A DNA stretch of 64,000 nucleotides from Stercorarius parasiticus (taxonomy: Eukaryota > Chordata > Aves > Charadriiformes > Stercorariidae): contig VWZL01001362.1 of assembly GCA_013396915.1 (NCBI GenBank), positions 358,893 through 422,892 of the forward strand, given 5' to 3'. The translations under genes were made by a program, and so were the position numbers. Shown here piece after piece: positions 13,301 through 23,570 of the stretch (its first letter is position 1; each line of letters opens with the position of its first letter). The notes under the pieces were generated by a model. The model made no database searches. It had not been told where the DNA came from and was given only the letters and a program-made list of their open reading frames with translations.

Positions 13301-16300
13301 CATTCCTTTAAGAAATCAGTCTTTTACAGGCATTGCTTTTGGACATCTGCTATAATTATAGAAATGGATTGAAAAGGTTAATCTTTGTCATCAAATAAAT
13401 ACATGTGACTCCTGGTGATTTAGTTAGCAAAAATATATGACCTAAGTCCTTTCTCCAGATATGCATATATGAGTTTCTTGACGTTACTAATTAATACTTA
13501 TGTGTATGTGCATGTATTTGTACATAAAAAATATGTATACATATATATATTGCTTCTTTCCTTGAAACTCCCCAATGTCATCGTGTTCCCCTCGCCTTTA
13601 AAAGCAGTCTCTGGTCTGAAAAATACTGAAACCATTGAGCTAGAAGGGCTTCCAAGGAGGGCTGCCTGGTCTTACTGTCAGTAGAAGTGCTGGGTCTTAC
13701 GCTGCTTTCTCTGAAGGGCAAAAACAATCTTTGCTTTTACAGGATTAATATTTAGCCCTGTGAGAGTACAGGGCCTAGATTTTTACCTCCTAGTAAATTT
13801 TGCAGCAATTCCACTAAAATAAATTCAGTTACCAGTGGGAGATTGGTGATGGTCAGATCAGGTTTGTGTTTAGGTTTGAGTTACACAAGGCCTCAATGGA
13901 GGAGTCCCCGGCATTAGGGTGTCTGAAGACAGAATTGGTCTGTATGAATTATTTTCTGTGAAATAAGTAAGAATCAGCGTAGTTGCTTTTAATCTATTCT
14001 TCTTTGTTTTAAAAAAAAAAAGCCAGATCTCTACTGCTGAGACAACAGTCAAATACACCACCTTTCTCCTTCATGGCTGAAATCAGTTTTGCAAAGTAGC
14101 TGCAATAATTAGGTCATGTTGTCCTTGTTCGGTCCCCAGAGATTTAGTTTGTACTCCGCTTTAGGTTAAAAGTTAATTCATTTTGGTGGCAGATTGGTTG
14201 TCAGGCAAAATAATAGTAGGGCAATTCCCTGAATGATTTGTGATTAATTCCTTGTGTAGCTTATTATTTCAACTGATGCAGAAGGAAGAGAATTACTGTG
14301 TCGTGGAACGTGCAAAGTTTATCATGTAGTTTAACAGCTGCAGTGAGTGACTTTACGATGATTGGATTGAATTGAGTGTGACCATGTAGCTTATCTGTGG
14401 CTCTTACATTTAATGTAATGTTTTGACTTATTCTTTATCTAGTATTATACTTGCTACCACAATGAAATCCAAATATTTTAGTCTTGAATGTACCATGACT
14501 CTTCTTACCATTCAGATAAACCCCTAAACATCATGTTTCTTGCATAGGTATAAAAAAGAGCTGGTAATAAAAATGGTTACTACTTTGTACTTTGAAATAA
14601 TATCTGATGGTTTTATGTAATGTATGTCTCTCTTAATAGGAGCAACCTCAAAAGAGTAAAACACCTGTAATTAACAATAACAATTCTCCAGGTTAGTACT
14701 TTTTCGGGGACAGAGGGGAAGACATTGCACCTTAGGAATCAATGGAGAGTCCAGGCTTGTCTAATACTGTGAATCAGGCCAGAGGGTCTCACACCACCTT
14801 TTTTCTTCTTTCTTATGAAAGTGCTTGTTGGAGGGCGATGTCCAGATGTGTTGGCAATTTCTTCACCCTCATCCCAATACTGATGATAGTTACTGTGTTA
14901 CGAATTAGCAAAATTATTGCGTTACCGGCCATGCTCCAGCTGTTACTGTCATCCCTGCTGGGAGATGGACCACATAAATCATTTTCTTTATTAAATAAGT
15001 TAAATTATTAATTTTAATATCTCCATGGATCAGATCTTTTTCAGTCAGATTTTGTGTCCTGTGAGATTGCCAACTCTGTCATGATTTTTGCTATCAGCTA
15101 ACATTTTTAAACCCGACAAAGCATCATTGCAGTGATAGATTTTAATTTTTTTTTAAGACAATGTATCTTGAAACCAACTGATATTTGTACCTTTGGAAAA
15201 ATACCTCTTTGTACCTAGCCACTGGTATTAGACCATCGTGCATTTTAGAATTAATCGTCTTGCACTCTGAGTTTGCTTTACTGTTGTATTATTTTTTTTA
15301 CAATTCTTGCAGTAAGCAGCTATCTAGTATCCAAACAACTTTGAATTCAGTATCCAAATTACTAGCCGTGAATTTATCTCGAAAGCCATACGTATATATG
15401 TATATTTCTTTTGAGTTTATATGTATTTTCTGTTAGGAGCTCCGACACTGAGAGCTCTGTTCCAAATCTTCCAATAATTTGATCTGCACTTGCTGAGTGG
15501 CCACTTAGCTTTAGTGGTTTGGGTTCCCAGGCTGGGTAGCACAGCAGAGCAGTCTTTGAACATCAGTTGTACAATGTTGTGAGACTTGCTGATAAAAAGG
15601 TATCCTGTGGTGTAGTTCTTGTCACGCTCATTAATGAAACTGGTGTTAAAACAGTATTCATTACATTAGAAAAATACCCCTTCCCAGTCATTCCAACCTT
15701 CCTATGCTTGTTCCTTGTTATTTTGTACGTTTTTCTTAGCCACAGACACTCTGTTTAATTGGTAAAAGACCTAGATTCTCCAGTTTGGGCTCTCCAGTAA
15801 CTTGTCACTTCCACATGATGACTTGGTTTTTCTGCAGTTTGGTTTCTGTCCCTGTAAAGTGGGGATGACAGATGAATGGTTCCACAGGGCCACTAACTTG
15901 TTTATGACTGCAATAACCTCCTGAGAAGGAGATTCATACGGATGTGAAGTGCCTTGCACAAATGGGCCAAACTGAGAGAAACAGAGGTCTGAGGACCTGT
16001 GTGTAATAGAGCACTGCATGTAGTTTGACTTTCACAGCTCTCTTTCATTTTTCTGTATCTTAACTGTAGAATATAACCAGTTGTTTAAGTTGAACATCAA
16101 CCGAAATCACAGAGGTTTCCGACGAGCAATTCGGTCCAAAGGAATTAAATTCGAAGTATTTCATAAAGGGTAAGTGTGCAGTTTGCTCCCCTCTCATTGC
16201 TTCTCATAACAGTTGAAAAGAGTGCCAGAACTGAAATTTATGAAGCACAATCTTTAAGCTAGCAATAAAGAGTTGTCTGGTTCTCATGTCTGAGAACTCC

Positions 16301-19300
16301 TTTCAAAATGTGCCTGAGCTCTGGATCTTACCTATGGGGATAAAAAAATGGCAGAAGTTCAGGGAAGTTGATTGATAACTGGCAGATCAGTTGAGGATCA
16401 ATGCATTAAGAGGAACTGATGAGACTGAGAAGGTAATGATTCAACTTCAAATTGGTTTGACTCTTATCCAATTTGGTTTTAGTTGTCAGGACTAGAGGAT
16501 TTCAATGTTACATGGGATAACTTTGTAGAATAACGAAGTACAAGTGGCAGCAAAACATTCACAGCAGTAAAGCAGATGACAGATGATGGCAGAACTACTG
16601 CTATGGTTTTGTACTTCATTCTGGGGATCTTACAATATTTACTGAACACTGCAAACTGTTAGACTGTCTTGAGAGAGATGGACTCCCCTCACCTCGGAGA
16701 TCACGATGATGAGATGGATGTTAACAATTGGTAACGTTCAGGGAAATCATCCTTAACGTCTAGGCTCATTACTGAGTTATTCAAAATCGGAGTGGCCTAT
16801 ATTCACTAATCCCCGAGTTGTTTGTGATCCATGACTCGGATGGGATGTTGGAGAACCTGGTTTTGTCTCGGTGGCTCTTTGTGCTGCTCTTTGTTTCTAT
16901 TACTGGGACATGCAGAAATGATCCATAGCTTCTCTGAGATGCTTTTCAAGTTATAGATGTTTAAATTTGTGAGCTAAACTCCCATTGTTTTTACTCCAGA
17001 TCTTCTATGTGTATCTCTGTTGAAGCAAAAGCTGATTTTTCTTACTCCTTCTCTTCAATCCTGACTGCTCCACTACTCTGTTGTTCAGGATTTCATCATT
17101 GGAGATCCTGCCTCTTTTACATAGAACTGTTAACCGTTTACATTTGTTTAGAACGTTTTTCCCTATCTTTTGCATACCGTTGCACACATGGGGCGTATCC
17201 TGTTCTCTTACCAGCTGGAACTGTGCTTGTTTTTAAGGTCTGAGCTCAGGCTTAAGTTCACCCGTTGGGAAACAGTCTCCAGTGACTGATGAGTTGTGTG
17301 CCAGCTCCAGATTGCCCTTTGAAGCCTTTTTGAAGATTAGCAAAAAAAAAAAAAAATATCTGTGCAGGATGTCTCTTTTTAGGTTCTGAGATTTTTTTGT
17401 TTGCTTGTTCTTAGAACAGGAATCTTAACAAGTTAAATACATGCTCATTTCTGGATTGGAGTGGAGGGATGGCAGTTTTCCCATGGCAAATAGCAACAGG
17501 GAAGGAGAAAGAGGAGAAATGCCCCCTGATCACCTTGCCCCAGCCATCTTCTCAGGAGAAAGGAGAGGATTAAGTGATCCAGGCTCTTTTTTAAAGCCTC
17601 TCTGCTCCCTGTCTTTCTTCAAGACTATAATGAATAATACTTTCAGAAATGCTTGTAGGTGTTGTAGTTTTGGGGTCTCTGATAGCTCTTTGACCATCTC
17701 CCAAGAATTCTTTTCTCTAAGTGAGCAAAGGAGGCTTGTTTCAGGTCACATATATTAAACTTCAGTGTAAAAAACACTTTCAAGTAAAAACCCAGCAATG
17801 TATTTTTCCAAAGGAAAACTCTCTCCTTAAACCTCTCCTAAAAGCTTCTGAAGATAAAAGGAGATTTCCCCAGAGCTGTTTCTGAAGCCATGGCCTAGAG
17901 CAAGTTCACACTCTTCACTGCAAACCCCCTAGAACTGATCAGGGATGAACCAGTCTTTATTGTTTCTTGAATTCTAAAATGGAAAAAATGCTTTAAAAAA
18001 TTCATCTAGAAGAATTGCTGATTCTCTTTTTAAGTTTGAGCAAAGTGGCCAACATACTGCAGCGCAGTTACGTAATCCTTCATTTTAAGGTGCTTGTGAA
18101 GTGAAGGAAGTATTCTAGCATGTAAGCTAATAAATTCTGAACTTTTCTAAATGATTCTGTGAGTCTGCTGTGGTCTCATTGGTGGAGAATAGAGTTCCAT
18201 CTTCGGAAGGCTTTCTGTCAACAGAATTCATGGGCATCGTGTTTGGAGGCAGCGCTGTCAGCTGTTGAAGTACTTGTGGCATTGCTTTTCTTTTCTATAG
18301 CAATTTGTGTTGAGATGGACAAACTGACAAATAAGAAGCAATCTGAACAGCTGAGCTGGAGTCTTCCGGGTCCTTTAGCAGCAGGTTTTTGGAAGAGATG
18401 CAATTCCTAACTGTGACTCACTGCACCTTCAGTGCATTCAGAGTAGTAGTGGTCTTGGGCTCTTTATCCCACCTGGAAATGTCTGAGCTCCGTACTGTGA
18501 GCTCGCTGCAGCCTGGGCTTATGGTACCAGACCATTGTCCTCCTCATCAATAGAGACTTAGGTGCTACACGAGCCACAGTGTCCCTGACACTATTTCTGA
18601 ACACACGAGGCAGAAAGTGAGGGTAAAGTGTGGATGTCGGGCTCATTATACTGCGGTTGATAGGAGCTATTTGGAGAATATATGAACAAAGCAATCATTG
18701 AGGCGGTGGATGTGAGGAAACAACCTTCCTCCTTTTCCATCAGAGATTTTAGACAACCGGGTGCACAGATGTTCACTTGGAAATGGTAGGCGCTGATGGC
18801 ACATCAGGTCTGTGTATTAATATACTGGTTACTGTTGCCACAGATGATGTGATCGTAATAATCATCTTCAGAGTTTTCATTGCATATGTCACGCCTTGCT
18901 TGATAATATCATACTATCTCTTAGTGATAATAGGAAGAAGGGTGGAAGTTTCGGGGTTGGATGGGGGTTTTTTTGTGTGTTTGTTGGTTTGCTTGCTTAG
19001 TTTTTACCTAAATAGAATGGCATAAAAAAGGTGTGGCTGGTCGGCTTTCCTACCTCCAGAAACTCTAGATTTTAGTTCTCAAACCTTTTGGAGGCCGATT
19101 CAGAGAAACGCTTGGATGCAGGCAGAGAAATCCAGTGCTTTGAGCTGAACGCTTCTGTGGAATTAGTGTGTTTTAGTTTTAGCTGGTGCCTTTTGGAGGA
19201 GTTTGTCTGGATGAGGATTGCATCACCTGTCTCTCTTAAGGTAAAGATGGGTCTCTTGCTGATAGAACTGTTAAACAGAAGTGACTGCAGCAGAGAAAAG

Positions 19301-20860
19301 TTGATTGCTTTCCTTGCAGGATGAAAATGCTCCGTGTTTAATTTCAGCAGACTAGAAATTCTAAAATTATAGTTCTTGACTGTTAAAACTACCAGAATGA
19401 AGGTGAATCAAAACAATAGCTGAAATGAAATGTTCTTACTTGTTGAAATTGAGTGTTTTGATTTATCAAAATGAAACAGAATGATTCATGTGATTTTTTT
19501 CCTAATAAGTAGTTTGCCAAAACCAGCGTGTGTCTGTGAAACGTTTGTTTTGATGAGAGATGTAACTTCCTTGGGAAGTTTTTCAGCCCGTAGCAGAAGG
19601 TTGCTATCAGTCCTGGCACTTGGGCCATTCTTCCCTGTTGCCCTGTGCAGGGACGAAAGCTGCTGCCATTCCAAGTGCTAGTTTGGTTGATTGTTTTTCT
19701 CCGCTACTCTCCTCATCTTTAATTTGCTTGCAAGAGAGTAATTAAAAAATGAGTCCTTCCGTATCTTGTCCTTGTAGTCTGGTTCATTAAGGGTTTGCCC
19801 CTTGCAGCCCGGTTGGTAGGGCTTTAGTAGTGTGTCGTGACTGGTCCTCCTGGATGCAGTGATGGTGCAAATAGTTGATAAGCTCATAGCTTGCTTCCTC
19901 TTTAATGTTCTGAAAAACCCTGCCCATTCAATTAAGGAAGGTTTCTTTGAAACAGGTCCTTTTTCAGAAGTGACAAGCAGGTGGGGACAGCACACTTGAA
20001 ACTGGAAAAGCTGGAATCGGAATGTGAAGTTAGAGAGATCATCGAGGTATGTTTTCTGGGTGAGATGTGTTCCCTTTGAACACAAAGGGAAAATGAATGG
20101 TCGCACTGGATAAACGTGTATCTATACACGTGACGGTTTTGTATTGCATGAGTTTGTTAAAAAAATGGGCTGTTTGTTTTATCATCTCTTGAAGCATGTT
20201 TTAGCTGTGACTGTTCTGGTACTGGGAACTTCTTGGGGAGTCTTCTGCAAATTTGCTGTATCAAGATAGTTTCCTTTGTCAGGACCAGGAATTCAGGCGA
20301 TTCCCAAAAATATTTGTGTTGATAGCTAACAGATCAAAGGGTTCAGTGAAGACTGCCAGAGCGGATAGAGAGCTGCTGTAAGATCCAGTAGATCACTAAG
20401 CGGAACCTTAAAAAATAATCCCTGGTGCTGCATCACAGCCACGCTCAGGACACCGCTGCCCTTGGCGTCCTCCGAGCTGCCCATGGAATCCACTTGTATG
20501 GCTTGCAGAGGTGGTACAGCCGGTGGTACAGCTGCCTCACGCCGGTTGGGTGGGCAACCTGCTCTGCTGAGTAACGGGAAGCACGTGGCTGTGACACCTG
20601 CCAGCATCACAGTCACCTGCAGGTGATCTCTGCCATCCTTTAATCATGGGGAAATCAAGTCAGTGGTTGCCTGAGGCACTGTAGTTTGACATTGTCGTTG
20701 GCCTGTGCGCTAACTGCTCTTCTTTTTGTGGTTCTTCCAGATTTTTGATGGCAGAAAGCCCACTGGAGGGAAACTGGAGGTAAAAGTGAGACTCAGGGAG
20801 CCCCTCAGTGGTCAAGATCTTCAAACAATTACAGAAAACTGGCTGGTCCTTGAACATTAG
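1063..20860 (+). CDS. CC2D1B: CC2D1B, coiled-coil and C2 domain-containing protein 1B (5'-partial, 18 exons in window)
   Basis: Spliced coding region with exons at 1063-1336, 1759-1883, 2023-2098, 3176-3271, 3602-3732, 3999-4071, 6248-6360, 7149-7341, 9591-9763, 10425-10550, 11080-11138, 11387-11503, 11998-12071, 12738-12796, 14640-14691, 16070-16169, 19956-20046 and 20741-20860. All phases agree and give 683 residues. The human protein is about 858, so roughly 175 N-terminal residues lie upstream. The translation shows the end of DM14-1 (KKINEEEMPPPVA), DM14-2 (about 92-155), DM14-3 (about 197-263), DM14-4 (about 362-430) and a C2 region from about 519. Family members (Drosophila Lgd, human CC2D1A/B) bind CHMP4/Shrub ESCRT-III subunits through DM14 repeats and act in endosomal sorting and nuclear-envelope resealing. 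CC2D1B is also described as a repressor of the serotonin-1A receptor gene (Freud-2). The paralogue CC2D1A is the main alternative; the convergent ZFYVE9 neighbour argues for CC2D1B. Confidence 0.95.
1535..1620 (+). mobile_element. Degraded MIR/CORE-SINE-like fragment
   Basis: Contains cacttaactt, then tgtgcctcagtttct and a degenerate 'tgggaaaagtgggattgtta'. This order matches the 3' half of MIR-type SINEs (CACTTAACCT, TGTGCCTCAGTTTCC, AAATGGGGATAATA). Heavily diverged. Confidence 0.5.
1697..1718. other. 10-bp inverted repeat just upstream of a CC2D1B splice acceptor
   Basis: GCAAGTGGTG at 1697-1706 and CACCACTTGC at 1709-1718 are perfect complements with a two-base gap. The exon starts at 1759, so the hairpin ends 40 bases before it, where a branch point would be expected. 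Confidence 0.8.
1759..1883 (+). CDS. CC2D1B: CC2D1B exon b: DM14-2, first half
   Basis: Residues 92-133. The exon encodes RQKEYKLAALKAKQQGDLEK and the following KAKEYMKAGK, the basic helical hairpin typical of DM14. The acceptor is tctcacag and the donor aag|gtatgc, ending in phase 0. A 10-bp inverted repeat sits 41 bases upstream of the exon. Confidence 0.95.
2023..2098 (+). CDS. CC2D1B: CC2D1B exon c: DM14-2, second half
   Basis: Residues 134-158, reading KFNVVLEALDSGQPIDLQNM and a Pro-rich tail. This matches the 'G-x-P-V/I-D-L' end of a DM14 repeat. The donor is cagg|gtaagg and the exon leaves phase 1. Confidence 0.93.
2099..3175 (+). other. CC2D1B intron c-d with an unresolved base
   Basis: Nothing recognisable apart from a single n at 2951, the only ambiguous base in the window. 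Confidence 0.85.
2951..2951. other. Ambiguous base (n)
   Basis: Single unresolved base inside a CC2D1B intron. It has no effect on the coding sequence. Confidence 1.
3176..3271 (+). CDS. CC2D1B: CC2D1B exon d: linker between DM14-2 and DM14-3
   Basis: Residues 159-190 (DLESLGNIQDASKQK and onward), a poorly conserved linker. The acceptor is tttgcag, the donor tcag|gtagga, and the phase is 1 to 1. It is supported mainly by correct phasing between two well-conserved exons. Confidence 0.85.
3602..3732 (+). CDS. CC2D1B: CC2D1B exon e: DM14-3, first half
   Basis: Residues 191-234, including KTVLEALQQRLEKYKSAAAQ and GRMHERIAK, strongly conserved in the family. The start at 3602 (acceptor cttcaag) is the only nearby AG that keeps frame with the incoming phase-1 codon. 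The AGs at 3611-3612 and 3614-3615 would shift the frame. The donor is aag|gtaaga. Confidence 0.9.
3999..4071 (+). CDS. CC2D1B: CC2D1B exon f: DM14-3, second half
   Basis: Residues 235-258, QYQDAIRAHKAGRKVNFSEL then PVPP. This is the diagnostic end of the third DM14 repeat and is nearly identical to mammalian CC2D1B. The acceptor is gattacag and the donor g|gtaagt, ending in phase 1. Confidence 0.96.
4072..6247 (+). other. CC2D1B intron f-g
   Basis: A 2.2-kb intron. It holds a degraded MIR-like piece near 4612-4670. I see nothing else I can support. Confidence 0.85.
4612..4670 (-). mobile_element. Degraded MIR/CORE-SINE-like fragment
   Basis: The plus strand reads ggtcacactgagacagtgac then agaggcagaaactgaaccta, similar to the reverse complement of the MIR core (GGTCACACAGC, GTGGCAGAGCC, GAACCCAGG). 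Weak but ordered similarity. Confidence 0.35.
6248..6360 (+). CDS. CC2D1B: CC2D1B exon g: post-DM14-3 linker
   Basis: Residues 259-296: GFPPLPG, as in the family, then an Ala/Ser helix (VAAVLESASKLANMEE) and an acidic run of Glu and Asp. The acceptor is tcctcag and the donor gag|gttagt, ending in phase 0. Confidence 0.93.
7149..7341 (+). CDS. CC2D1B: CC2D1B exon h: Pro/Lys-rich linker
   Basis: Residues 297-360. It begins NEPLTQAPVAKKPAQLPGKP, where the APVAKKPA stretch is shared with mammalian CC2D1B, and continues as a disordered Ser/Pro/Glu linker. The acceptor is atgctag and the donor g|gtaagg, ending in phase 1. Confidence 0.92.
7342..9590 (+). other. CC2D1B intron h-i
   Basis: A 2.2-kb intron between two conserved exons. 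I see no gene, no clear repeat and no long reading frame in it. Confidence 0.85.
9591..9763 (+). CDS. CC2D1B: CC2D1B exon i: DM14-4
   Basis: Residues 361-418, covering REQLEFLENRKKQYMKAAVK, KKENNLEQAKMYLRTAK and KCGKPVDISK. This is an almost complete fourth DM14 repeat. The acceptor follows a poly-T tract (gtttttcag) and the donor is aag|gttagt. Confidence 0.96.
10425..10550 (+). CDS. CC2D1B: CC2D1B exon j: DM14-4 end and coiled coil
   Basis: Residues 419-460: LPSPPTDDEGDFIFIHHEDV then RLSQKADEVYAQLIKLLKD, predicted helical. The GDFI-x-IHHED motif is a family signature. The donor gag|gtgact is weak but is in phase with the next exon. Confidence 0.95.
11080..11138 (+). CDS. CC2D1B: CC2D1B exon k: helical linker
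   Basis: Residues 461-479 plus two bases: RCLQYSKQFMHLGNVAETT, matching the conserved SKQFMHxGNVAETTRFE segment. The acceptor is gttgacag and the donor cg|gtaaga, ending in phase 2. Confidence 0.95.
11387..11503 (+). CDS. CC2D1B: CC2D1B exon l: helical region before C2
   Basis: Residues 480-518: RFEKLAQGCKKDMDILQLAR then AQGMDPPSHHFE, as in mammals. The acceptor is ttctatag and the donor ag|gtgtgg, ending in phase 2. Confidence 0.95.
11998..12071 (+). CDS. CC2D1B: CC2D1B exon m: C2 domain start
   Basis: Residues 519-543: RIFSELNSTEMHLLIVRGIN then LPAPP. These are the first beta-strands of the C2 region. The acceptor is tttcacag and the donor g|gtatgt, ending in phase 1. Confidence 0.95.
12254..12270 (+). 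repeat. Poly-A run of 17
   Basis: Homopolymer in a CC2D1B intron. No target-site duplication or SINE body is visible next to it. Confidence 0.9.
12738..12796 (+). CDS. CC2D1B: CC2D1B exon n: C2 domain
   Basis: Residues 544-563: GVSPRDLDAFVKFEFQYPSA. The DLDAFVxFEF strand is conserved in the family and is followed by an in-phase donor gcg|gtgagt. Confidence 0.95.
12797..14639 (+). other. CC2D1B intron n-o
   Basis: Contains a 9-bp stem with a 10-base loop (CCACACCAC at 13024-13032, GTGGTGTGG at 13043-13051) and a TA/TG-rich stretch around 13500-13550. Nothing coding. Confidence 0.8.
14640..14691 (+). CDS. CC2D1B: CC2D1B exon o: C2 domain loop
   Basis: Residues 564-580: EQPQKSKTPVINNNNSP. This corresponds to the mammalian QKSKTAVVKNTNSPEF loop, but the NNNN run is distinctive. 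The exon is only 52 bases. The acceptor is cttaatag and the donor g|gttagt. Confidence 0.92.
14692..16069 (+). other. CC2D1B intron o-p
   Basis: A 1.4-kb intron carrying a MIR-like element near 15795-15965 shortly before the next exon. No coding signal. Confidence 0.8.
15795..15965 (+). mobile_element. Degraded MIR/CORE-SINE-like fragment
   Basis: Blocks appear in MIR order: tttctgtccctgtaaagtgg then ggatgaca, ccacagggc and gtgaagtgccttgcac. These match the MIR CTGTAAAATGGGGATAA, TCATAGGGTTG and GTAAAGCGCTTAGAAC segments. Confidence 0.5.
16070..16169 (+). CDS. CC2D1B: CC2D1B exon p: C2 domain core
   Basis: Residues 581-613: EYNQLFKLNINRNHRGFRRA then IRSKGIKFEVFHKG. It is highly conserved, with FKLNINRNHRGF as the hallmark. 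The acceptor is actgtag and the donor gg|gtaagt, ending in phase 2. Confidence 0.97.
16170..19955 (+). other. CC2D1B intron p-q, longest CC2D1B intron in the window
   Basis: 3.8 kb with a run of 15 A at 17342-17356. Short open frames in it have no recognisable product and no exon-like boundaries. Confidence 0.8.
19956..20046 (+). CDS. CC2D1B: CC2D1B exon q: C2 domain end
   Basis: Residues 614-644: SFFRSDKQVGTAHLKLEKLE and SECEVREIIE. The preceding intron (16170-19955) is the longest CC2D1B intron in the window. The acceptor is gaaacag and the donor gag|gtatgt. Confidence 0.97.
20741..20860 (+). CDS. CC2D1B: CC2D1B exon r: terminal coding exon with stop
   Basis: Residues 645-683: IFDGRKPTGGKLEVKVRLRE, PLSGQDLQ, then TENWLVLEH and TAG at 20858-20860. 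The human protein ends VLEPRGL, so the tail here is slightly shorter. The acceptor is cttccag. Confidence 0.97.
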   Translation: MFDGRKPTGGKLEVKVRLREPLSGQDLQTITENWLVLEH

Positions 20861-20871
20861 TTCTATCTGAG

Positions 20872-22584
20872 GTATGAATTCTGCACCTAAAGATAGTCTG
20901 GCCAGAACTTGACAGGGCTCCAGATAAACTCTGCTTGAATCATGTCTTTTGTTGACATTGACCTAATTACATAGGTCTGGCTTTGGTACCATTCATCTTT
21001 GTATTTGTGGTGGTGAGTTGACATAATTTCAGAAGTGAGGTTACAGAATCCCTGATTAGTTTGTGTATCAAAGATGCTATTTCGTGATCACTTGAAATAC
21101 AGGGAGAGCTTCTAGCATCACCTTTATTTAGAATTATTTTTAGAAAACAAGATGGATGAGTCCTTTCTAGGAGGGAGGGTGCTTTCTGTCCATCTGTATT
21201 GTTAGGAAAAACCCTTCCAGAGTTAGCGAGGACCCTTCTTCCCCCACCAGAAGCGAGAGAAGGGCGTTTGCTGTCCTGTGAAAGTCTGCTTGACTTCAGC
21301 CGAGAGGGAAACGATTGGAGAGAGGCTTTATTCTGGATACTGGAGACTTCTGGGCAGGGAGAAACTGTACAGTTGAATAGAGGCCACCTGAAGAACTGTG
21401 TCTGGTGCCCCCTGTGCTCATCTTGAGTACAGAAGAGGAGCTGCGTGCCGCCAAAATGCCTGTATATTAGAAGGATGAAAAAGAGGGAGGCTTCCTCCTC
21501 TTGGCAGCCTCTATGGAAACTGCGTGGTTGGGAGCTTGTCTCCCTTTCTCATACTCTGCTTTTTAGGTATCACAAGTTCTCCCTTCTTAAAAAAAAAAAA
21601 AAGGCAAATAAATACCAAAAATTCTGGTGTCTTTTTTTAAAGTGATGTTTTACATAAAGTTACTGAAAGATAAGTACCAGAAATCCATCTGCCTGTGGAG
21701 TCTTTAGTTCAGCCTACTTTTACGTATGTGTCTGATGCTTGAAAGAAGTTCACATTAGTTGGACACAATCACTGATATCCTGAAACTTAGGTCCTTGCTA
21801 TTCCCAGAGTTTACATTCATAAAACCACGGAGAGGACACCAACTCACTAGGGACAGTCACTTCTCCCTTCGGTGTGCGTGCAAATGGCCTGCAGTCGTAG
21901 GGTGTTATTGGCCGGGCTGTGACTGTGTTGTCCCTTCTGAGCAGGTATTTATGGTCCTGCGATAGCACGTAGACCCTCCTCTTGGACCATGACCTTGCTC
22001 TACGAGCATGGAGCAAACCTCACCTTTTCTCATGGAAACCAGACAATGTATAAACACAGAGTTTCTAATAAGTAATGCTTCTTCCTTTGCTTGAGCTCCT
22101 GAGGTATCTCTGCTCCCTCTTCCTTAGCGTATTGTTTTGCTTTGCATTTATAAGTGGCAGTTAAGCTTCAAACCTTCATGGCAACGTCACCTGTTCATTA
22201 CACCTTTGCTTTCAAATTGTGTTGGATTTTACAGATTGGGAGGTCTTGTTCCAATATGAGTCTGAATTTGTAGCAGCGAAGGGACTGTTGGTGTAGTGAT
22301 TTCTTCCTCACAGCCCAGGGGGTCAGGAACTGCCTGTGAGCTCCACAGTTAGGCTGAGGGACACGTTTGGCTGAAGCGACAACTTGGCCTTGGGCCGTGA
22401 CTGGACACCTAGGCATTTTCCATCACTAGAGCTTAATAATTTTGCTCCATTGATTTTTCTAGTTTGACCATCCAGAAAATTCATGTCAGCACTTTACATA
22501 TAATGTGACCTTGAATTGTGAACATCTGTTCAGTCCTGCAGCAAGTAATTTTGTTGGGTTTTGTTTGTTTTTTTTCCCCCCCAG
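20872..22584 (+). other. Proposed CC2D1B 3' UTR intron
   Basis: The donor ctgag|gtatga at 20872 and an acceptor after a long T/C tract (ccccccag at 22577-22584) are both good. No coding exon was found within. It would remove the AATAAA at 21607. Confidence 0.5.
21607..21612 (+). promoter_or_regulatory. Candidate proximal poly(A) signal of CC2D1B
   Basis: AATAAA followed about 15 bases later by a T/G-rich stretch (tctggtgtctttttt). It would give an unspliced 3' UTR of about 770 bases. If the 3' UTR intron is removed, this site is lost. Confidence 0.4.
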
Positions 22585-23570
22585 ATCCATCGGAATGTTA
22601 AAAGATGTGGGATGACTGTACGTAGAAAGATGCTGCTAGCTGCGAGCACCAAAGATGTTAAATGAATGCACTACTGAACCTAATGTCTATTTTGATAACA
22701 GCCGTTGTGCTTATTAATAACCGTAAGGCAAATGTAAGGCTCTGGAAACTTGCTGCTGCAGGGGACTGTTACTCGTCTACACAAAATAGACAGAATTGCC
22801 TTAACGCAGGACTAAAATGTAGCGCCAGGATGAATGTTACATTAACTATGCATAGCCATGTGTGAAAAGTTTAGCCCCTTAAAAATTCCCCCAGGCAGCG
22901 CAAAAACTTTTGAGTCAAGTCACAGGTAAGACCTTCACTAGAATTCATAGTTTCAAACGTATGAGCAGCCCGCGTGGTACAGTCAACAGCTGCCGCTTTT
23001 CTGTTCTCTCCTAGCAAGGCCTGTTTGGGGTTTTTTTTCAGTTTTGGTTTTTTTCTTTCCTAAAATAGAGAACTCAGGCAGCAATCTAGCGGCGGCGTGT
23101 CCCTCCTGTCTGCCTGCCACTGCAGCGTGAAGTTCAGTGGGATGCTGCCTTTCAGAAGGAAAGAATGCAGGATTCTTAGCGGCAGGTGTTCACAGAGCTA
23201 CATTTTTGTTCTGGCTACCAGCTGTCTGCCATGCTTGTTGCGCTGCCTGGTCAGAGCAGCCGGGTACTGTGCCTTCATCCTTTTTCTTTTGCTGTTTTTA
23301 AATTTAAAAAAGGAGGGGGGAAAAAAAAAAGTACGCTAGACTCTGATGCTTCCCAAATGTCCTGGGTATTTTTACAAAAATAGGTTTCTACGCTCCTTCC
23401 AGGTGATGGGGAAAATAGCCACCCTTTGTCAGGTAGAAAACTGGATGATGACTATTTTCAGGAATGCTTTTGATCAGCAGCACACAAAAAGTGGTACCAA
23501 ATACCAAAATTGTGTTTTTAAATGTCCGTGAGATACCATGATGGAGTGATCTGAGAGGAGAGGCCGTGCC

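Noticed and set aside
13500..13550. TA/TG-rich stretch that could suggest an origin or unusual structure
   Set aside because: Short, interrupted simple sequence. Nothing beyond low complexity supports a function.
20114..20131. Seven-base inverted repeat overlapping a CACGTG box
   Set aside because: Arms are short and a single E-box in an intron is expected by chance.
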